A stretch of 64,000 nucleotides of DNA, from NCBI RefSeq assembly GCF_021729155.1, contig NZ_JAJQYA010000022.1, positions 22,821 to 86,820 on the forward strand, read 5' to 3'. Positions 38,877-50,900 of the stretch are shown one piece after another. The stretch comes from Membranihabitans marinus (lineage in GTDB: Bacteria; Bacteroidota; Bacteroidia; Chitinophagales; Saprospiraceae). Under the pieces are notes generated by a model. It was given only the letters and a program-made list of their open reading frames with translations. It ran no database searches and had not been told where the DNA came from. Within the stretch, counting starts at the first letter, position 1. Every line of letters starts with the position of its first letter. Position numbers and translations under genes: made by a program.

Positions 38877-39869
38877 TCAATGATTGTATTCATCCCACCA
38901 TTCTTCAAATATTTTGTCTTGAATATTATTTTCATTGTGAATGACGAGTCGATATCGCAAAGTGAGTGGTTGATTTTGGTGCAAAGCATATCTAGTACCC
39001 GGAGTGGGAAATGTGGGTTGAACCCAAGCCAAATCGGGGTATTCTACCCATGTGCCTGGATATTCTGGATTGGATCCATGCTGTAGAACGGCGAGACCAC
39101 TACTTTTTTCTGCCCCTAGGAAATGACCGCTAAAATCTGACCATGATCGAATGACTTCATTGGTTATTGTGTCGGAATGGTGCCTAATGGATTGATGGTC
39201 TGGGGTCTGCATGCGAAGATTAAGGCCGCCGTAACTGTCTGTTTTTCGAGTTGCAATGGTTATACTGTCTTTTAGGGCATGAAAAGTTAATACTAAATCG
39301 ATCCAACGCAAATCTTCAGATTTGTCATAGACTTTGATTTTCGCTATTTCTCGAACAATGTCGGTGGTATCCTCCCATTTCCAAAGATTTTCAGCCTTTA
39401 TTTCAACAAAATCTTCTCCATTGGAAAATTCTAAATTTCCAGTAGGTCTTGCAAAAACTGTTTGCAAAGCATAGATGTCTCCCTTTTCCTTACCCCATTC
39501 TACCTCAGGCCAGGCCCAAAATATGGCTCTGTGATGTGGGTGGCCTCCGTCTGGCCAATCCCGCGTCAGCATTTCACCTTGGAGTCCGTACAAAGGATGG
39601 ATATAATCACTTCTGGGAACGGCGTAAATACTTGTGGTCACAAATGTATCGCCTTCCACTCTATTGTAGTTCTCACGAACGGCTCCATCTAATCGAATGA
39701 CATCTTTTTCGTGAATGGTATGATAGTTATAAATCAATACAGTGTCTTCAAGATCTTTAACTATGACATGACCATTGCTTTCGTCTTGGGTCACCGATAA
39801 GCTGGATTTTTGCTGTATGGGTGAATTACATGCCAAGATTAAAAGGTAGATTAGGATGATGTATTTCAT
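38877..39869 (-). CDS. DUF6807 (PmoA-like) family lipoprotein
   Basis: 330 residues from the inner ATG, which gives a clean lipoprotein signal (MKYIILIYLLILAC); the frame stays open to an ATG seven codons upstream. The characteristic GGHPHHRAIFWAWPEVEWG block is near residues 106-124. The rest is a beta-sandwich-like sequence. The family is often annotated PmoA but is not a methane monooxygenase subunit. It frequently accompanies Gfo/Idh/MocA oxidoreductases, as here (54 bases upstream of one), so a role in sugar-derivative catabolism is likely. Biochemistry unknown. Confidence 0.85.
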   Translation of the reverse strand: MKYIILIYLLILACNSPIQQKSSLSVTQDESNGHVIVKDLEDTVLIYNYHTIHEKDVIRLDGAVRENYNRVEGDTFVTTSIYAVPRSDYIHPLYGLQGEMLTRDWPDGGHPHHRAIFWAWPEVEWGKEKGDIYALQTVFARPTGNLEFSNGEDFVEIKAENLWKWEDTTDIVREIAKIKVYDKSEDLRWIDLVLTFHALKDSITIATRKTDSYGGLNLRMQTPDHQSIRHHSDTITNEVIRSWSDFSGHFLGAEKSSGLAVLQHGSNPEYPGTWVEYPDLAWVQPTFPTPGTRYALHQNQPLTLRYRLVIHNENNIQDKIFEEWWDEYNH

Positions 39870-40301
39870 GGCTATTGGGTTATTGGTCACGGTAACTATC
39901 GATGGTTTGGCTTTTATTTTCTGTTTAAAGATAATTCATCATCTGGGATAGGCAATAGAATGTGGGTGTATTTGTTGTTATTTGGAAATTTTATATTTTT
40001 TTGTACGACCATCGTCAGCTCTTACTTCGATGGGATAATGACGCGTTCTGGTAATTTATCTTTTTATACCTGATCAATAAGTGCTTTCCAAAAGGAAGTC
40101 TAATTACTTTTTCAAAGGATTATTATATCTAATTTTATTGAGGCATTGTATTCAATTTCTTTCCAAGAAATCTTGTTTCGTTTAAACTATGAAATTTTCC
40201 TTTCAAACTTTTGAATTGAATAGGAGGATAGATGTTTTGTGTCTAAAAATTTTGTTCTTTGATTTAGGAACTTGGATTTGACATTTTAAGGTGGGGAGGA
40301 A
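39870..40301. other. intergenic region between DUF6807 and the pentapeptide-repeat gene
   Basis: I see no gene or strong structure here. Both flanking genes are on the minus strand, so this stretch holds the promoter of the DUF6807-Gfo-PhyH group. Confidence 0.4.
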
Positions 40302-40874
40302 TTAAGTGATTTGAATTTTATATTTACTGAGAAGTGAAAGGGCTTCGGGCAATGAAAATTTAGCGCCTTTGATTTTATTCTGATCTGGATCAATGCTGTA
40401 TTGGGTGGAATGACGGAAATCGACCTTCTCCAAAACAGTATCGTGAAAGGTGGCATTTAGTAAATCGCAATGATTAATTTCAGAACGGCTAAGATTACAC
40501 CTCGTGAAATCCGTAAAGTGCAATTGGCAATGACTAAACAAAGTCTTAGGGAGACTGACTTCGAAAAAGGAGGAGTAATTGAGTTGGCAACGTTCAAAGG
40601 TAACCTCTAGTCCATAGGTATTGCACTGGTCAAAATGTAGGCCTATCATTTTACAATCTTTAAAGCTCACTTCTAGGAAACTAGTATTGTGTAGGATGGT
40701 GTTGCTCAAATTGCATTCCAAAAATTCGCAGTCGAGAAATCGAATCTGAGATAAGTCTGCCTTTGTGAAATTGCAAGAGGCAAAAGTACAGTATTCATAT
40801 TCCCCCATTTGAATAGGATTTTCAGAAAAGTCTATTTTGTCAAAAACCTGGGCTTCTATGTATTTACGATCCAT
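40302..40874 (-). CDS. pentapeptide-repeat protein
   Basis: 190 residues made of degenerate A(D/N)LXX-type five-residue repeats from about residue 30 to 175. Examples are FTKADLSQIRFLDCEFLECNL, FTDFTRCNLSRSEINHCDLL and LEKVDFR. Such repeats form a right-handed quadrilateral beta-helix. Length and layout are close to Qnr/MfpA-type proteins that bind DNA gyrase, but many other pentapeptide proteins of this size have no known role. No signal peptide, so cytoplasmic. It stands alone. Confidence 0.85.
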   Translation of the reverse strand: MDRKYIEAQVFDKIDFSENPIQMGEYEYCTFASCNFTKADLSQIRFLDCEFLECNLSNTILHNTSFLEVSFKDCKMIGLHFDQCNTYGLEVTFERCQLNYSSFFEVSLPKTLFSHCQLHFTDFTRCNLSRSEINHCDLLNATFHDTVLEKVDFRHSTQYSIDPDQNKIKGAKFSLPEALSLLSKYKIQIT

Positions 40875-41193
40875 TTGATTGTGGTGTTAAATAGATATTG
40901 TAGTTGTTTTGGTGATGATGTAAAGTTAGATTAAAAGAATGAGTTCTTAAAGCGCGAATGAATTTAACTTGGTGTGAGGAAGAAGGAAAAATTTCCTAAA
41001 GATTTTACGCTGCGATAAAGATTTTTGGTTTGGGAGTCGTTGATATTCGGTTTATTAGTATCATTGTTTTAGGTAGAATATGGAAAAGTAGTTCAGTTAT
41101 TTATACGACAAATAGTGTAAGATTGAGTTAATATTTGACAATTTACTTATGTATTCTAGATTTTGATTAAATAAATTCGATATGAGGTTGAAC
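40875..41193. other. intergenic region upstream of the pentapeptide-repeat gene
   Basis: No gene is seen here. It holds the pentapeptide-gene promoter and borders the terminator of the minus-strand anchor-I gene. Confidence 0.35.
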
Positions 41194-41233
41194 CTAAAAA
41201 AACAGGTTGAGCTTAGAGAAAAAGCCCAACCTG
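41194..41233 (-). terminator. Rho-independent terminator of the choice-of-anchor-I gene
   Basis: On the minus strand CAGGTTGGGCTT pairs with AAGCTCAACCTG (one G-U), followed by seven T residues. Confidence 0.9.
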
Positions 41234-41260
41234 CTGACGTATAATAACTATGTGATATGA

Positions 41261-44200
41261 TTAAAGCTTAATAAAACGCTGAATACCTTTATCACTTTGG
41301 ATGACGTAAATTCCGTTTTTCAAACCTGCAACAGAAATCTGTTTTTGAGCTTCAAATGATTGTATTACCTTTCCATCCATTGAAATAATTTTTCCTGTCA
41401 AAATTTGATCGAAGTAGAGTGAATGGTTATCAGTTACCGGATTGGGATAGATGCTAAATTTCGCCTCTTTTGCCAATTGGCTGGTAGTCGTCAATTCGTC
41501 GGTCAATTGTAGGATGCCCACACTTCCACTCACTTCATAACCGACAATCAATAGAGCATTGTTGTTGGGGCTTTCTGAAGCTGGAATAAATTCAATGATT
41601 TCGGGCGCTATATCAGCTAATGAATCATTTCCATTACCTCTATTGTTGTAGTAAGTTATAAAATAAGGGTTAAAGGGATCAGTAATATCATAAACTATAA
41701 TGGCACTTTGTCTTTCCAGGCCTATAAAAGCATAGGTGAATTCACCGATTTGGCCAATAGTTATAGCTTCAGGTTCTATCCCTTTGTCATCTGATCTACC
41801 GTCAAATTCTCCTTCATCTTCATTGAATACTTCGGATTCATGATCTCGAGTGATTTCTTCAAACTGCTGACCACTGTCGTAGATTAAATTTCCATATTTA
41901 TCAAAGATTGAGAATGACCTAGCTCCGTAAGAATAAATTTGATCTGTGCTACCATTACCATCATAATCCCCATTAGCTGTAGTGGTTTTTAATCTGCCAA
42001 TATTTTCATTGGCCATTAAGGTTTCTTTATTCGGATAGGCCACACTGTCCAATGTTAAATCTTTAACGCGTTCTTCCTCAGAATAGCCATCATAGTCTCT
42101 TGAGTCACCTTCGTTGGCTGTCACTATATAATCCATACCATTGACGCTGTAGCAGGCTATTCCGTCAGGTAAGAACATGCCCAAAGTTGGCTGTGGTTGT
42201 ATATTGATAGAGTCGTCTCTGTCGCTGGCATCAAATCCGTAATCGCCATTAAAGGAAAGTATGCCCAAAACCGATTCATCGATGACCCCAGCTCCAGCAA
42301 GTCCAAAGTCATTGTCATTGATTACTGCGATTTTATTATTTGGTAGAATGGCAATACCTTCTGTTTTATCCGATCCGTAATAGCCGATTGAGGGGAGGTT
42401 CACTACTTTGGTTTTGTGCACCGGTTGAATACCATTGGCAAACAATTCATCTGCTGTCATCTCCTCAAGTGGAGTAATGTCACCTGTACCAGTACTGGTT
42501 GCAATGTCTGAATTGAAGATGTTGGTAGCACCCAAAAGATCGATTTCAAAAATATATTTTTTCCCATGTGGATTATTGCCTACTTCGGAATCCCTTTCTA
42601 CTACCAAAAACTTTCCTTCCCCTTTGTAAACGGCGTCTCCAATTTTGTCTACTCTTGAAGTTCCAAAACTTTGGTTTTTATTGCCTTCTAGGAGGTATAC
42701 AAATTCTGCTATAGGCTGACCATTCTCAGCATTGACACCAAGGATTCTGATAATATCAGAATTGTTTTTTGTGCTGCTATTTCTGTTGTATAATGGAGAC
42801 TGAATAAAAGTATAAATAATATTGTTTGTCGAATCATAGGCTATAGCTTCAAATCCTCTATTGGCCCAACGTTTGGCATAAGTAGCAGGAAGTGTTTCAT
42901 TGCCATAGGTGCCCTCAGGCTGAGGTGTAGTTCCCTGTAATGAATTGCCTTTGGGAACATATCTGTCGATAAGTACACCTGTACTGTCAAATTTGTAAAG
43001 AGCAGGTCTATATTCATCACACATCCAAAATGATTGGTTTTTGTCAATAATTATTCCTTCAAAGTCACCTCCCATTTCGTCGTAGGGTAGCAAATGATAA
43101 GCTTTTCCATCTGGACCTATAAAATCCGCATTGCCATAAGGCGTCGTCGTATCGGTATAGGTTACAGGCACTTCATCCTCACCTGGGATATTCCCTTTAC
43201 CTGAAATAGGAGTAATTCCATCCTGTCTAAACAAGGGAATCTGTTGGTCTAAACTGACTTCTCCACTGGAGTGATTTATAGAGAATTTTACAATTCGTCC
43301 TTGGTAATTGGGCAATTTAAAAGGTCTAAGATTTTTGGGAGCAGCTGGTGTTACGCTTGTTGCAGCCACAGGAGCATCGTTGGGTCCGCGATCAGGAATG
43401 ACGAAAAATACTGATATGCTGTCATTTGACGCAGAAGCATCATAGCACAGTCCTGAAAATCCCCCTAAGAATACCGTGTCTTGACCACCGTTGTATAATG
43501 GTTGTCCTAGGGCAGGCCAGTTGTTTACTCTTTCATTAATATTATACATTTGAACACTTGCACTGCCCAGGTAATGATCTTTATAACCCAAAGGCAGGAT
43601 GTCTATAAATTCTTTGGTTTCTAGGTCAAACACAGCTAAAGCATTGTTTTCTTGACAGTTGACATAGGCTAGACTTCCATCTTTTACAATGGTGATGTAT
43701 TCGGGTTCTAAATCTTGAGCAACAGTAGTGGTACCATTGTCGCCAAAGATTCTGATTCCCTTGTTGATTAATTCTTGTTTTCTTTCGTTGAACGAAGTGA
43801 AATCATAGGTGATTGCAGTCCTAGAAGCCAGATCGACGATGCTGATTGAGCCCAATGGGTCAATGTTGTAGTCGTCATTCGGCTCTCCTTCATTAGCTAC
43901 AATGATTTTGCTGCCATCGGGAGTAAAAGTCAACATGTCGGGTAGACTACCTACAGTTACAGTGTCTAGAAATACACCTGCGGTATCGTATAATGCAACA
44001 AAGCCATTTTCTACTTTAGTGTCGTTTTCGATAGCAATGGCTACTATTCCGTTGTTTGTTGCGATTGAGTTGGGCCCACCACCTAAATGATGTAATGGGA
44101 TTTCTTTAATAAGTTGAGGAGAAGTGGGGTTTGAAATATCCAGTATTGTAAAACTATTATTTGCAGAACTGGTGAAGAAAACTCGTTTAGAATTTTTGTC

Positions 44201-44344
44201 ATATGCTACTACTTCAGCACTCCCTTCTGTTTGGGTAGAATAGCTTGATAATCTTTGTATTGGCAAGTCAATTTGTGCAAATAGTAGGTTGCTACAAACG
44301 ACATTGATTATAATGACAGTGAGTAAAAGTAAATTTTTTTTCAT
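41261..44344 (-). CDS. choice-of-anchor-I / phytase-esterase-like protein with T9SS sorting domain
   Basis: 1027 residues. A signal peptide (MKKNLLLLTVIIINVVCSNLLFAQ) is followed by a beta-propeller-like choice-of-anchor-I region (AEVVAYDKNSKRVFFTSSAN, IIVANEGEPNDDYNIDPLGS). The propeller is interrupted by an 'esterase-like activity of phytase' segment with DEMGGDFEGIIID near residue 424. The anchor-I pattern resumes with VTANEGDSRDYDG and AFIGLERQSAIIVYDI. The last 65 residues (FSIYPNPVTDNHSLYFD to QRFIKL) are a T9SS type A sorting domain, so the protein is secreted or cell-surface bound. It may hydrolyse phosphate or other esters outside the cell. Single gene with its own terminator, divergent from the giant protein gene. 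Confidence 0.88.
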   Translation of the reverse strand: MKKNLLLLTVIIINVVCSNLLFAQIDLPIQRLSSYSTQTEGSAEVVAYDKNSKRVFFTSSANNSFTILDISNPTSPQLIKEIPLHHLGGGPNSIATNNGIVAIAIENDTKVENGFVALYDTAGVFLDTVTVGSLPDMLTFTPDGSKIIVANEGEPNDDYNIDPLGSISIVDLASRTAITYDFTSFNERKQELINKGIRIFGDNGTTTVAQDLEPEYITIVKDGSLAYVNCQENNALAVFDLETKEFIDILPLGYKDHYLGSASVQMYNINERVNNWPALGQPLYNGGQDTVFLGGFSGLCYDASASNDSISVFFVIPDRGPNDAPVAATSVTPAAPKNLRPFKLPNYQGRIVKFSINHSSGEVSLDQQIPLFRQDGITPISGKGNIPGEDEVPVTYTDTTTPYGNADFIGPDGKAYHLLPYDEMGGDFEGIIIDKNQSFWMCDEYRPALYKFDSTGVLIDRYVPKGNSLQGTTPQPEGTYGNETLPATYAKRWANRGFEAIAYDSTNNIIYTFIQSPLYNRNSSTKNNSDIIRILGVNAENGQPIAEFVYLLEGNKNQSFGTSRVDKIGDAVYKGEGKFLVVERDSEVGNNPHGKKYIFEIDLLGATNIFNSDIATSTGTGDITPLEEMTADELFANGIQPVHKTKVVNLPSIGYYGSDKTEGIAILPNNKIAVINDNDFGLAGAGVIDESVLGILSFNGDYGFDASDRDDSINIQPQPTLGMFLPDGIACYSVNGMDYIVTANEGDSRDYDGYSEEERVKDLTLDSVAYPNKETLMANENIGRLKTTTANGDYDGNGSTDQIYSYGARSFSIFDKYGNLIYDSGQQFEEITRDHESEVFNEDEGEFDGRSDDKGIEPEAITIGQIGEFTYAFIGLERQSAIIVYDITDPFNPYFITYYNNRGNGNDSLADIAPEIIEFIPASESPNNNALLIVGYEVSGSVGILQLTDELTTTSQLAKEAKFSIYPNPVTDNHSLYFDQILTGKIISMDGKVIQSFEAQKQISVAGLKNGIYVIQSDKGIQRFIKL

Positions 44345-44924
44345 TGGACTGTTATTCAGATGATTAATAAAGCCCTAATGTATCGTTTCATCGTGTCTGG
44401 AAATGGATTTTCGGATTAACTTTACTTTAATTATTGTGGACATTATAGTGATAAGCTAGGTTCGTAAGTCAGCCATTTTTTGGTTTAGGTTTATCGAGGA
44501 ATTCAGGTTGGTCTTTATATGAGATTGATATAAATTTTACTAATTAAATTATTATTAGCAATACAGAGACAAGCTGCTATTTAAAAAGTAGTCTTAGATT
44601 ATTTCAAGAAATCATAATTATTCTTCAGTAGTTTCAAACTAATGCTGTTCGAAATGAAATGTTTGTGAATAGTAGATTAAATTATTTTGAAATCAATTAT
44701 TTTAAATTAATTTTGGAATAGTTTTTGAACTCATGTCTATATTATTCCCCAATACTTTTTGAATTCATTCAATTTATTACTCTTAAATAATAGCCTAAGT
44801 TTTTATTTATGTAGGCTCTGTGGTTATCCTTATTAATTTGTTTATATCATAATTTTTATATGGAAGTCGTATAAGTTGTTGATATATAGAAGCGTAAACT
44901 AATTGATAGTTTCTTAAAGATGAA
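44345..44924. promoter_or_regulatory. divergent intergenic region
   Basis: 580 AT-rich bases between two divergent genes for T9SS-secreted proteins. It must carry both promoters. No gene, tandem repeat or clear operator was recognised. Confidence 0.4.
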
Positions 44925-47900
44925 ATGATGATAAAAAAGGGAGACTCTATTTTGCTACATTTGTTTGTATTGTTTTGCAAGGCGGCTATAATTATGGTTT
45001 TTACTATGGGAACAGTATATGCCCAGGTGGAAATCTGTGATAATGGTGTAGATGACGATGGTGATGGCTTGATCGACTGCGTCGACCAAGATTGCTACAA
45101 TCAAGGTACGGCAGTCTGTCCTCAAATGGAATGTCTGCCAATTGGATATCAAGTGTATGGACCCAATGCGGACTGGAATACAATTAATTTAATCACTGGG
45201 AGTTTTGGTACCCATGGTGATAATCTAGCTGCTGGTGTCAATTTAAATGCAATAGGATATAGTATTATTGACAATAGAATATGGGGGTACAATTCTGATT
45301 TACGAGACGGAACCCTCTTCGTCGCTTTTCAATTGCCATCGGGAGACTTTCACGTTGAATTTACGCCTGAAATTGCAAAATTGCCTCATGAAAACTTTAC
45401 TGTAGGAGATGTGGATAATGACGGTCATTTGCTGTTGTATAATTCCAGTGCGGTTGATTATATTTATAAAATCAATATCGATCCTGGTTCAATGGATTAT
45501 TTAACCATAGTGGATAGTATTTTTATGAATACTCCAGCAAATGTATACGATTTTGTTTTTAATCCATTGGATGGAATGGTTTATGGTGTTCAAACTGGTA
45601 GTGATCTTGTTCAAATCAATCTTACTACAGGGAATGTTGTCAATTTGGGGCCTTCTGGAGTCCTACACCCAGGTAATTATGGAGCTGCCTATATCGATAA
45701 AAATGGATTTTTTTATGTTAGTCATAACAATTCAGGTCAGATTTATAGGTTAGATTTACGCGGCAATCCGATCGTTGATTTTGATAATCAAAATACGGTA
45801 GCACTTGGAGTCACCAATAATGGGGGGTCCAATGATGGAGCCTTTTGTTTTAATGCCGATTTGAGTATTGATCTCGGTGATGCTCCCGATAGTTATCAGA
45901 CTACTTTGGTGAATAATGGACCCAGTCATTTTGTCTTAAATTATGATAGTTTATCTGCTTCTTCTACATTGATGTTGGGAAATGCACTTGATGCAGAATT
46001 TGATGCAGCAGGTATTAATCCATTGGCCAATGGCGATAATGTTCATGGTGTCAATGATGAAGATGGTATTGTATGGGGCAATCCCATTGTCAGTCAAAGA
46101 AATTATAATGAAACCATTACCGTAACCAATAATACAGGAGATTCTGCTTATATAAATGCTTGGATAGATTTCAATTACGATGGAGATTTTTTAGATCCGG
46201 GAGAGCAAATTGCTACTGACATGGAATTGGGTGATATGTCGACCTCTGCTTCTTTAAGTTTTACTGTTCCCAATTTATCTGTTACACTACCTCAAACCAG
46301 TTATGCGCGAATTAGATTATGTGATGAAAGAGGAAAATGTACTCAACCTTTTGGAGCGGTCATTGGTGGTGAAGTTGAAGATTATGAGATAACTCTTCAT
46401 CAGAATCCAGAAAAAGAAATAGTTGAAGTCGCAACAGCTGGAAATGCCACTATTCAAGTGTGTGTTGATACCACCATGTTTCCAGGTATTGTAAACACCA
46501 TGGAGAGTTGTGGAAACCCAATAAATGGGACTTTGTCCAATATAAATCTGTCTACGGGTTGTGTGGATTATACGCCTACTGTGGATTATGTGGGCTTTGA
46601 TACTGCATGTGTAGTGGTTTGCGACAACTTTGGTATTTGCGATACTACTATTATTGCAATACGAGTTAATCCCCTGCCAGATACAATTCGAGTGACTACT
46701 CCGATGGATAGTCTCGTCACCATATGCAAGGATGGGACCATGTTACCTGGAGTATTAACGTCGATATTGTCCTGTGGAAATCCATCAAATGGAAGCCTTG
46801 GGAATTTAAATTTAATTACGGGATGTGTGGATTATACCCCCAATCCTCGATTTACAGGTTTCGATACAGCCTGTGTACTTTTCTGCGATGAATTCGGCTT
46901 TTGTGATACCAGTATATTGTTTATTGAGGTAGAATGTTTGGGTGGCAATCAATTGCCGAATTGTAGTGATTTTTCTCCCGCCATAGACGAAAATGGAGAC
47001 ATTGTTTTCGGTGCATATGATTTATTGACCAATGCAGAAGGAGTTAAATATCCTATTACTGTACAGTTTTACAATGAATGGGGCGGATTACTATCGACCT
47101 TTAACATAGAAGGTTTTTGCGACTTAGTTAGTTGGAATACTTGTGGATATTCAGGGCAAGTAGTAGATTTTACGGTGACCAACCAAATGGGCAGTTGCAC
47201 AGAAGGTATGGTTAGAATACAAAGTACACCGTCATTGAACTTGACGTCAAGATTTCAACACGATATCACCGATCTGCCAACTCATGACGGGGATTATATT
47301 ACAGATGACAGTGATATCGATGAGGTAGTGACCGCTGGTGTAAGACGAGGGAAGGTCGTAACCTATTGTGGTTATATTCCCAGTGCAGATAATCCAGATT
47401 ATCGACCAGTAGTGTCTGTGCCCTGTGCAGGTGGTAGAGGAAGTGGATATTATGGATTGTCCGTACAGCCAGATTGGATTATGCCTATTAAGTGTGATGA
47501 AGAAAATGATACAGCAGAGATTATATTCCGTACCTGGGAAGTATTTAACAAGGAAGGCGTCATGAGCACTTTGGTAGACACCATCGTGGTATTGAGATTG
47601 CCGGCCTTTGGTCCTGCTTCGTTTAAAGGGAAAGCAGAGGATACAACTTATTGTGAAATCGAAGAAAATCAAATCGGAGGAGAGACATTGAAGCGATATG
47701 CAGCATGGAAGCAGCCAATGGGATTACACGACTACGAATTGCCTTATGGGAAAATGGGAGCGGTAACTTATGAATTGCCAGCCGCCGTACTTCTTGCAGG
47801 TTATGTAAATGCAGCATCTCAAGATTTATTGGAAGAGTATTTGGCTTGTGTTATCTTGAAAAAGAATGACAAAGCTCAAACTGAATATACTATCGGAGAT

Positions 47901-50900
47901 ATCATCGATGGAGACTATATAATTGATGTATTGGCTGGTGCAAGTAGCACAGAGTTGGGATATGGAGCATTGAACGTTGTAGCGCGATTGGCTGAAGATT
48001 GGGAGAATCACTTAATCGCGTTGGCATCACTTCAATATTTCCCCTATGTGTTCTTAGAAAAAGGAGACAGGGTGTTGTCTGCAGATGGATATTACGAAGA
48101 GGTGACCGATCAATGGTTCTGGGACGGTAATGGCAATAGTCCTTATTGGTTCGCAGCAGGATGGCCATCAATCTACGGATCAGGAGATTGTGTAAGATAT
48201 TGTGATAAAGCAGATGGAATAACAGATGAATGTGTGAAAGTCTGCGTGCCAGCGATAGAATTGGATGATGAAGGGAATTTAGATTTCTCAGTAGGCCAGA
48301 ATAACTCACCAGATACATGTGTTGAAATATGTTTGGATGAGTTGGCAGGTTTGCCACATTGTGGAATTACTATGACTAGCGATGATGCCGACTGGACTGG
48401 AACATGCCCTAAGACAAAGGGAAGAAATATAATAATTACTCAAAGCTGTTGGGCTAACGGAGAAGTGTTAGGAGAATTGAGAGCATGTAATGAAGATCTA
48501 AGAAATAATGGTGAATTCGGACCTGATTTTGTAGCAGGGATCTATGCTATTCAACCAGAATCAGTTTTCACCCATTATACTATTGATGATGATACAGATT
48601 GGTCTAGTGAATTAGTAACAGAAAAACCAAAATACATTATATCTCAGTGGTTGACCTTGATCGATACAGTAGGTCCAATCTTCGACTTCTGTTATCCCGT
48701 AGATGGTGGAAGGGAGTACGGTATATGTGAAGAGGAGTTGTGCGAAATAGGAGAGTGGGATCACGATGAAATCGTAGCAGATATAGCAGCTGGTCTTCAA
48801 TATGAATCAGCGAGAGAATACGAGTATTGCCATGGGACAGTATATACTACAGAGAGCCACGACTGTGCCACTGATGTATATGTACCCAGTGTGACATTGA
48901 AAGATCTATGTTCCGGTGTACACAGTGTAAAAGCGATGGTAAATGACAGAGCAGTACAATTGGAAAGAGTTGCTACTACTACTGATGGTTATGTAACCTT
49001 TGCTCACACTTCTAATCCTATCAGAATACCATTCGGAGGACACGGTGTGAAAACTGAAATAAGATACGAAGCAGCAGATAGCTGTTGGAACCAAAGTGAG
49101 TGGTTCAAATACATAGAGATCAAAGATGCTACTCCTCCAATCGTGGTGATGGATGATGAAGTACGTGTTTCTTTGACTTCAAAAGAAGCTTGGGTAAAAG
49201 CAGAGACCTTTGATGAAGGAAGTTGGGACAACTGTGAAATCGAATTAATCTTGGCTAGAAGAACTGACTGGTGGGCAGATACTGCTTGTGTAGATCTTTG
49301 TCCTGAAGGAGAAACTTACACTAGCTGGGATGATTTATTGTCTGACTTAGGGTTCTCTGGATACGGAGGTGCCTTAGGAGGTGAGTACCAGTGCGGAGAT
49401 TATGACTTCGATATTACAGCGTTGAAAAAATTCTTAAACTCAGAGACTGTAGAAAATCACTACTACCAAAAATTATTATGGTTGTGGGAAGACAGCTATG
49501 AGTGTGGAGAATTTGTAGTACACGGCTGGCTTTATGACATCGTAAAATACATTTTGTTGAACGACAACTGTAGTGGAGGAGATGTGGAACATGGTAATAG
49601 ATTGAAAATAGAAGAATTCGAAGGATTCTTAGACGCGATTACTGGTCGACCCGGATACGGAAAAGAAGTAAGCTACCTAGGAGGTGGGTGGAGCCCCGCG
49701 GTACCATTCAAATGTGAGGATGCCTGTGAGAACCCAACTGTAGAATTATTGGTCATGGATTACTGGTGTAACTGGGGTAAAGGATGGTTAGACGTAGAAG
49801 TGGAAGACAAATCCCAAGCGAAAGTACACAGAGAATTGGCTGATGTAGCTATTTCATGTGAGTCGTACAACGTAAACTATAAATCTATCATTGAAGCTGC
49901 AGCGGCATACGGAGAAGGTGGATCAGCTATAGATAGCACAGGTGCATTCGATGCATTGAACGAAGCATTTGGTTCATATGTAGCAGCATGGGTTAACAGC
50001 AATGGTGTGGTAACTGATGCAGCAGGTAACGAAATCACAAGCGAAGACTTGAAATTCTATATCAAGAATGTTACTTGTGAAGAGACTGAGGAAGTAACTC
50101 GAGTAGCCGATACATTGCACGATGGATACATTGATTGGATCAATGTAACAGAGCGAACTACAAGTTTGGTTAACGATTCATCTGAACATTACTTAGGAGT
50201 ATTGACGGTATTGTGTCAGTCAAGAATCGAAACACAAGACGTATGGGTTGACCTAGACGACTGTGGCAACGGAAAGATCACCAGAAGATTTGATATCAGT
50301 GGAGGTTGTGGATCAAAAGCACCTAACTTCACATTGGAGCAAACGATCTGGATAAGTAGTGCCTGTGAATTGGGAATCTCAATGTTTGATACTCCTGCTG
50401 ACACTTATACTAAAGAGTCTCCTGCATGTGTCACATCATTGGAAACAGTAAGTACAGAATTATCTCCAGCCGTAACGGGTAAAGTGAGTTTGAAAGCTGA
50501 CTTGGTAGGTGCATTGTGTAATTCATTGGCTATTGGTTTAAAAGAAGAGTATATCAGTGAGGTAGCATCTGCAGATGCTGACGGACCAGAGATGTATAAA
50601 ATGACTAGAGTGTGGAATATCAGAGATTGGTGTTCAACTATCGAGAGAGACTACGAACAATTGATCGTATTCGTAGTAGATCCTTCATGTGCAGTTGTTG
50701 ACACAACTCCAGGTGGTGGAGATGTTAGCTTGTCAGGAACTATCGTAACAGAAGAGAACAAAGAAATAGGACAAGTAGAAGTGAAAGCAGTATTGGGAAG
50801 TGGAAGTCCATTGACAGCAGTAACTACAGGAAACGGAAGTTACGGTTTCAACTTGGATGGAGGTTCACAAGTAAGCATTGTACCAAGCAAAAACATTGGA

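Noticed and set aside
47902..48357. 151-residue minus-strand open frame
   Set aside because: Lies inside the giant secreted protein gene and has the low-complexity composition of an antisense shadow.
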